64,000 nt of DNA, from NCBI GenBank assembly GCA_036417435.1, contig CM070916.1, positions 21,646,052-21,710,051 on the forward strand, given 5' to 3'. The translations under genes were made by a program, and so were the position numbers. Source of the DNA: Inia geoffrensis. Lineage: Eukaryota > Chordata > Mammalia > Artiodactyla > Iniidae. Positions 57,989-64,000 of the stretch are shown piece after piece (position 1 is the first letter of the stretch; each line of letters begins with the position of its first letter). A model generated the notes under the pieces. That model did no database searches. It had not been told where the DNA came from and saw only the letters and a program-made list of their open reading frames with translations.

Positions 57989-58895
57989 ATGAAAAGGCAG
58001 AGGGCTATGTACCAGATGAAGGAACAAGATAAAAACCCCAGAAAAACAACTAAATAAAGTGGAGATAGGAAACCTTCCAGAAAAAGAAATCACAATAATG
58101 ATAGTGAAGATGATCCAGGACCTTGGAAAAAGAATTGAGGCAAAGATGGAGAAGATGCAAGAAATATTTAACAAAGACCTAGAAGAATTAAAGAACAAAC
58201 AAACAGAGATCAACAATACAATAACTGAAATGAAAACTACACGAGAAGCAATCAATAGCAGAATAACTGAGGAAGAAGAACGGATAAGTGACCTGGAAGA
58301 CGGCATGGTGGAATTCACTGCTTTAGAACAAAATAAAGAAAAAAGAATGAAAAGAAATGAAGACATCCTAAGAGAGCTCTGGGACCACATTAAACACAAC
58401 AACATTCGCATTATAGGGGTCCCAGAAGGAGAAGGGAGAGAGAAAGGACCCGAGAAAATATTTGAAGAGATTATAGTCGAAAACTTCCCTAACATGGGAA
58501 AGGAAATAGCCACCCAAGTCGAGGAAGTGCAGTGGATCCCATACAGGATAAACCCAAGGAGAAACACGCCAACACACACAGTAATCAAATTGGAAAAAAT
58601 TAAAGACAAAGAAAAATTATTAAAAACAGCAAGGGAAAAATGACAAATAACATACAAGGGAACTCCCATAAGGTTAACAGCTGATTTCTCCGCAGAAAAT
58701 CTACAAGCCAGAAGGGAGCGGCATGATATAATTAAAGTGATGAAAGGGAAGAACCTACAACCAACATTACTCTAACTGGCAAGGATCTCATTCAGATTCG
58801 ATGGAGAAATCAAAAGCTTTACAGACAAGCAAAAGCTAAGAGAATTCAGCACCACCAAACCAGCTCTACAACAAATGCTAAAGGAACTTCTCTAA
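57989..58895 (+). pseudogene. L1 ORF1 (RNA-binding chaperone), disabled
   Basis: ORF1 protein coats L1 RNA as a coiled-coil trimer. The start ATG is at 57989. One extra A near 58031-58035 shifts the frame into the long open stretch 58059-58643 (IGNLPEKEITIMIVKMIQDL...), which holds the coiled coil (to about DLEDGMVE) and the RRM start NNIRIIGVPEGEGREKGPE. TGA at 58641-58643 follows TAREK. The rest (QITYKGTPIRLTADFSAENL, FRFDGEIKSF) stays in frame to the natural TAA at 58893-58895, with a second stop, TAA, at 58773-58775. So there is one shift and two nonsense changes in about 300 codons. Confidence 0.9.
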
Positions 58896-58953
58896 GTGGG
58901 AAACACAAGAGAAGAAAAGGACCTACAAAAACAAACCCAAAACAATTAAGAAA

Positions 58954-61900
58954 ATAATCACAGGAACATACATATCGATAATTACCGTAAACATGAATGG
59001 ATTAAAGGCTCCAACCAAAAGACACAGGCTCGCTGAATGGATACAAAAACAAGACCCATCTATATGCTGTCTACAAGAGACCCACTTCAGACCTAGGGAC
59101 ACATACAGACTGAAAATGAGGGAATGAAAAAAGATATTCAATGCAAATGGAAATCAAAAGAAACCTGGAGTAGCAATACTCATATCAGATAAAATAGACA
59201 TTAAAATAAAGAATGTTACAAGAGACAAGGAAGGACACTACATAATGATCAAGGGATGAATCCAAGAGGAAGATCATGAAACAATTTATAACAATTATAA
59301 ATATTTATGCACCCAACATAGAAGCACCTCAATACATAACACAACTGCTAACAACTATAAAAGAGGAAATCGACAGTAACACAATAATAGTGGGGGACCT
59401 TAACACCTCACTTACACCAATGGACAGATCATCCAAAGTGAAAATAAATAAGGAAACAGAAGCTTTAAATGACACAATAGACCAGATAGATTTAATTGAT
59501 ATTTATAGGACATCCCATCCAAAAACAGCAGATAACACTTTCTTCTCCACTGCACACAGAACATTCTCCAGCATAGATCACATCTTGGGTCACAAATCAA
59601 GCCTCAGTAAATTTAAGAAAATCGAAATCATATCAAGCGTCTTTTCTGACCACAATGCTATGAGATTAGAAATGGATTACAGGGGAAAAAAAAAAAGGAA
59701 AAAACACAAACACATGGAGGCTACATTACTAAATAACCAAGAGATCACTGAAGAAATCAAACGGGAAATCAAAAAATACATAGAGACAAATGACAATGAA
59801 AACACGATGATCCAAAACCTATGGGATGCAGCAAAGGCATTTCTAAGAGGGAAGTTTACAGCTATACAAGCCTACCTCAGGAAACAAGAAAAATCTCAAG
59901 TAAACAATCTAAACTTACACCTAAAGGAACTAGAGAACGAAGAACAAACAAAACGCAAAGTTAGCAGAAGGAAAGAAATCATAAAGACCAGAGCAGAAAA
60001 AAATGAAATTGAAACAAAGAAAACAATAGCAAAGATCAATAAACCTAAAAGCTCGTTCTTTGAGAGGATAAACTAAATTGATAAACCATTAGCCAGACTC
60101 ATCAAGAAAAAGAGTGAGAGGACTCAAATCAATACAATTAGAAATGAGAAAGAGAAGTTAAAACAGACACCGCAGAAATACAAAGCATCCTAAGAGACTA
60201 CTACAAGCAACTCTATGCCAATAAAATGGACAACCTGGAAGAAATGGACAAATTCTTAGAAAGGTATAACCTTCCAAGATTGAACCAGGAAGAAACAGAA
60301 AATAAGAAGAGACCAATCACAAGTAATGAAATTGGAACTGTGATTAAAAATCCTCCATCAAACAAAAGTCCAGGGCCAGACGGCTTCACAGGTGAATTCT
60401 ATCAAACATTTAGAGAAGAGCTAACACCCATCCTTCTCAAACTCTTCCAAAAAACTGCAGAGGAAGGAACACTCCCAAACTCATTCTACGAGGCCACCAT
60501 CACCCTGATACCAAAACCAGACAAAGTCACTAAAAAAAAAGAAAATTACAGACTAATATCACTAATGAATATAGATGCAAATATCCTCAACAAAGTACTA
60601 GCAAACAGAATCCAACAACACATTAAAAGGATCATACACCATGATCAAGTGGGATTAATCCCAGGGATGTAAGGATTCTTCAATATACGCAAATCAATCA
60701 ATGTGATACACAATATTAACAAATTGAAGAATAAAAACCATATGATCATCTCAATAGATGCAGAAAAAGCTTTTGGCAAAATTCAACACCCATTTATGAT
60801 AAAAACTCTCCAGAAAGTGGGCATAGAGGGAACTTACCTCAACATAATAAACGCCATATACAACAAACCCACAGCAAACATCATTCTCAATGGTGAAAAA
60901 CTGAAAGCATTTCCTCTAAGATCAGGAACAAGACAAGGAAGTCCACTCTCACTACCATTATTCAACATAGTTTTGGAAGTCCTAGCCATGGCAATCAGAG
61001 ATGAAGAAGAAATAAAAGAAATCCAAATTGGAAAAGAAGAAGTAAAACTGTCACTGTTTGCAGATGACATGGTACTATACATAGAGAATCCTAAAAATGC
61101 CACCAGAAATCTACTAGAGCTAATCAATGAATTTGGTAAAGTTGCAGGATACAAAATTAATGCACAGAAATCTCTTGCATTCCTATACACTAATGATGAA
61201 AAATCTGAAAGATAAATTATGGAAACACTCTCATTTACCATTGCAACAAAAAGAATAAAATACCTAGGAATAAACCTACCCATGGAGACAAAAGACCTAT
61301 ATGCAGAAAACTATAAGACACTAATGAAAGAAATTAAAGATGATACCAACAGATGGCGAGATATACCATGTTCTTGGATTGGAAGAATTAATATTGTTAA
61401 AATGAATATACTACCCAAAGGAATCTGCAGATTTAATGCAATCCCTATCAAATTACCAATAGCATTTTTTATGGAACTAGAACAAATAATCTTAAAATTT
61501 GTATGGAGACACAAAAGACACCAAATAGCCAAAGCAGACTTGAAGGAATAAAATGGAGCTGGAGGAATCAGACTCCCTGACTTCAGACTATACTACAAAG
61601 CTACAGTAATCAAGACAATATGGTACTGGCGCAAAAACAGAAACATACATCAGTGGAACAAGATAGAAAGCCCAGAGATAAACCCACACACCTATGGTCA
61701 ACTAATCTATGACAAAGGAGGCAAAGGTATACAATGGAGAAAAGACAGCCTCTTCAATAAGTGGTGCTGGGAAAACTGGACAGCTACATGTAAAAGAACG
61801 AAATTAGTACACTCCCTAACACCATACACAAAAATAAACTCAAAATGGATTAAAGACATAAATGTAAGACCAGACACTATAAAACTCTTAGAGGAAAACA

Positions 61901-62758
61901 TAGGAAGAACACTCTTTGACATAAATCACAGCAAGATCTTTTTTGATCCACCTCCTAGAGTAATGGAAATAAAAACAAAAATAAACAAATGGGACCTAAT
62001 GAAATTTCAAAGCTTTTGCACAGCAAAGGAAACCATAAACAAGATGAAAAGACAACCCTCAGAATGGGAGAAAATATTTGCAAACGAATCAACGGACAAA
62101 GGATTAATCTTCAAAATATATAAACAGCTCATGCAGCTCAATATTAAAGAAACAAACAACGCAATCCAAAAATGGGCAGAAGACCTAAATAGACATTTCT
62201 CCAAAGAAGACATACAGATGGCCAAGAAGCACATGAAAAGCTGCTCAACCTCATTAATTATTAGAGAAATGCAAATCAAAACTACAGTGAGGTATCACCT
62301 CACACCAGTTAGAATGGGCATCATCAGAAAACCTACAAACAATAAATGCTGGAGAGGGTGTGGAGAAAAGGGAACCCTCTTGCACTGCTGGTGGGAATGT
62401 AAGTTGATACAGCCACTATGGAGAACAGTACGCAGGTTCCTTAGAAAACTAAAAAATAGAACTACCATATGATCCAGTAATCCCACTACTGGGCATATAC
62501 CCAGAGAAAACCATAATTCAAAAAGACACATGCACCCCAATGTTCATTGCAGCACTATTTACAATAGCCAGGTCACGGAAGCAACCTAAATGCCCATCGA
62601 CAGATGAATGGATAAAGAAGCTCTGGTACATATATACAATGGAATATTACTCAGCCATAAAAAGGAATGAAATTGAGTCATTTGTTGAGACGTGGATGGA
62701 TCTAAAGACTGTCATACAGAGTGAAGTCAAAAAGAGAAAAACAAATATCGTATATTAA
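58954..62758 (+). pseudogene. L1 ORF2 (endonuclease and reverse transcriptase), disabled
   Basis: Normal length, about 1270 codons. The start position reads ATA (58954). Stops: TGA 59125-59127, TGA 59257-59259, TAA 60074-60076, TAA 60670-60672, TAA 61213-61215, TAA 61549-61551. Shifts: about 10 extra bases near 59266-59275, one base lost near 60150-60157, one A gained near 62447-62456. Long open pieces survive: 59276-60076 (endonuclease, GDLNT and SDHNAM blocks), 60226-60672, 60703-61215 (RT motif A IDAEKAF and catalytic FADD at 61057-61068), 61219-61551, 61963-62472 (cysteine region [18 protein letters not shown]). The end ([11 protein letters not shown]...) lies in the next frame to TAA 62756-62758. 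The usual AFDK reads AFGK. Confidence 0.92.
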
Positions 62759-62985
62759 TGCATGTATGTGGAATCTGGAAAAATGGTGCAGATGAACCAG
62801 TTTGCAGGGCAGAAGTTGAGACACAGATGTAGAGAACAAATGTATGGACACCAAGGGGGAAAAACCGTGGTGGGGTGGGGATGGTGGTGTGCTGAACTGG
62901 GCCATTGGGATTGACACGTTTACACTGATGTGTATAAAATTGATGACTAATAAGAACCTGCAGTATAAAAAAACAAACAGAAACA

Positions 62986-63589
62986 ACTAATACTAAACTT
63001 TCTTAGGGGTATTTGTATGGAAATATGTTAATATAAATTTTTCAGACATTACATGAAATTTCTAAAAATCTTATATGTTCTGGTATAATGTTATAAGTCA
63101 TAATTCTAGTTATTACTTTAAAATGTATATCTCAGAAATAACTAAATTTACTTGTCAATTGCATTTTTATGAACTTTCATCAAATCTTTAACCATGGTCA
63201 TTTTTAAGTCTTTTGTGATTTACAGACAGTTCTGGGTGTACTCTGACGCTTTTGCAAAAAAGTTCCTATAAAAGGGTTTCAAATTTAAGGATTCATGGAA
63301 AAGACTGTGACAAGTACAGATTTCTGGTAACTGACTATACTGCTGAACTGAGTGAATAAGCATTTTCAGAACTCTAATGGAAAACTGATGAATTCATAAA
63401 AGTGCTAACAAAAGATCAAGATAAAAAAACAATAATTACATGGGACTGAGTGAACTGATGAGGATGATTATAATTTTTGTGACTTTCTGTTTGAATTAAA
63501 AAAAAATCCCACAAGGACTCAGAGGTAAAAAATATACAAATCAATTTTCACTGCAAAGTAAAGGAGCTGTTACAGTGGAGGATTACTGG
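62986..63589. other. Unclassified AT-rich sequence
   Basis: Nothing recognised. Confidence 0.4.
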
Positions 63590-63760
63590 ACTGAATGTCA
63601 ATATTATGACATAGAAAAATATATATATATATGTGTCATCTTGGGCATGTTAGTTAACTTCTTGTCTCATATGTAAAATGGGATAGTAGTAGTATTGTTG
63701 GGAAATTATGTGAGATAGTATCTGTAATGAAGAGCACTTAGAATGGTATATGGTTCAACC
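63590..63760 (+). mobile_element. MIR
   Basis: GTGTCATCTTGGGCATGTTAGTTAACTTCTTGTCTCATATGTAAAATGGGATAGTAGTAGTA and TTATGTGAGATAGTATCTGTAATGAAGAGCACTTAGAA follow the MIR core and 3' half. A short TATATA run (63620-63631) has grown inside it. Confidence 0.85.
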
Positions 63761-64000
63761 AAAGACTATATATGTGTTTGCTTTCTTCATGGTATTTTAT
63801 TGTGTATATGCAATATAATTAATTTAGCTAGTTTCCCATTGATCAATGTATAGCATTTTCAACTCCTCTGCTATTAACAATATTGTCGTCAATATCCTTA
63901 TATATCCATTACCATTGGGGGGAAAAAAAGTCTCCTTATTTTTCTCCTAAAAGATTAGCTTTTCATATTTATATTTTCATTATTCTTATGGTTGTTTGAT
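63761..64000. other. Unclassified AT-rich sequence
   Basis: Nothing recognised up to the window end. Confidence 0.4.

Larger units (their letters stand above)
57866..62985 (+). mobile_element. Nearly full-length L1 (cetartiodactyl type), inactive
   Basis: About 5.1 kb: the end of the 5' UTR (CTCATCCACCAGAGGGCACA, GCCTGTGGAACAAAAACCAC), all of ORF1 and ORF2, and a 3' UTR that ends GAACCTGCAGTATAAAAAAACAAACAG. The 5' UTR is cut short, so the internal promoter is lost. I could not find a clear target-site duplication. Low divergence from the recognisable L1 sense and few indels mark it as younger than the L1 at 16 kb. Both genes are dead (next entries). Confidence 0.93.

Noticed and set aside
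57935..58669. 244-codon minus-strand frame, the second longest in the window
   Set aside because: It is the antisense of L1 ORF1; its apparent membrane-like composition comes from reversed Lys/Glu codons.

Overview
This is mammalian nuclear DNA, AT-rich, with no gene that I can support. The SINEs point to Whippomorpha and most likely a whale or dolphin. Fourteen CHR-type, tRNA-derived SINEs (head GGGCTTCCCTGGTGGCGCAG or its complement) are present, most of them CHR-2-like with the GC-rich body typical of cetaceans. I saw no Bov-tA or BovB, which argues against a ruminant. L1 elements with cetartiodactyl-type 3' ends, old L2 and MIR copies, an MLT1-like LTR, and Tigger and MER5-like DNA transposons complete the picture. 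The window is intergenic or deep intronic. Every long open frame lies in a repeat, a low-complexity tract or chance sequence.

Layout. 0-5 kb: a Tigger1-derived MITE, a SINE, an L1 3' end, a MER5A-like piece. 5-12 kb: old L1 and L2 fragments and long unclassified stretches. 12.7-14.3 kb: a small processed retrocopy of an unrecognised transcript, then two nested SINEs. 16.2-20.3 kb: an old, internally rearranged L1 carrying two SINEs and an AC microsatellite. 21-24 kb: MIRs, an L1 fragment, two SINEs. 25-31 kb: a polypurine tract, a CpG-retaining unique block, three L1 3' ends. 32-43 kb: L2, MIR and MLT1-like remnants in mostly unique DNA. 43-50 kb: two L1 3' fragments, four SINEs, a Tigger-family MITE and a decayed Tigger1 transposase gene. 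52-58 kb: an old minus-strand L1, a SINE, a GA tract and an L1/HAL1-like piece. 57.9-63 kb: a nearly complete but multiply disabled L1.

Nothing here works as a pathway. The history is one of transposition. L1 supplied the reverse transcriptase that copied the SINEs and the retrocopy, which explains their A-rich tails and target-site duplications. The DNA transposons and L2/MIR copies are much older. The items most worth checking are the mosaic L1 (ORF1 start, RT, displaced endonuclease piece, RT), the unidentified retrocopy with 22-bp flanking repeats, a perfect 15-bp hairpin at 11.6 kb, a Tigger1 frame still open for 219 codons, and two unique blocks that may be conserved non-coding elements. 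All family names come from recognition by eye, not from a search.
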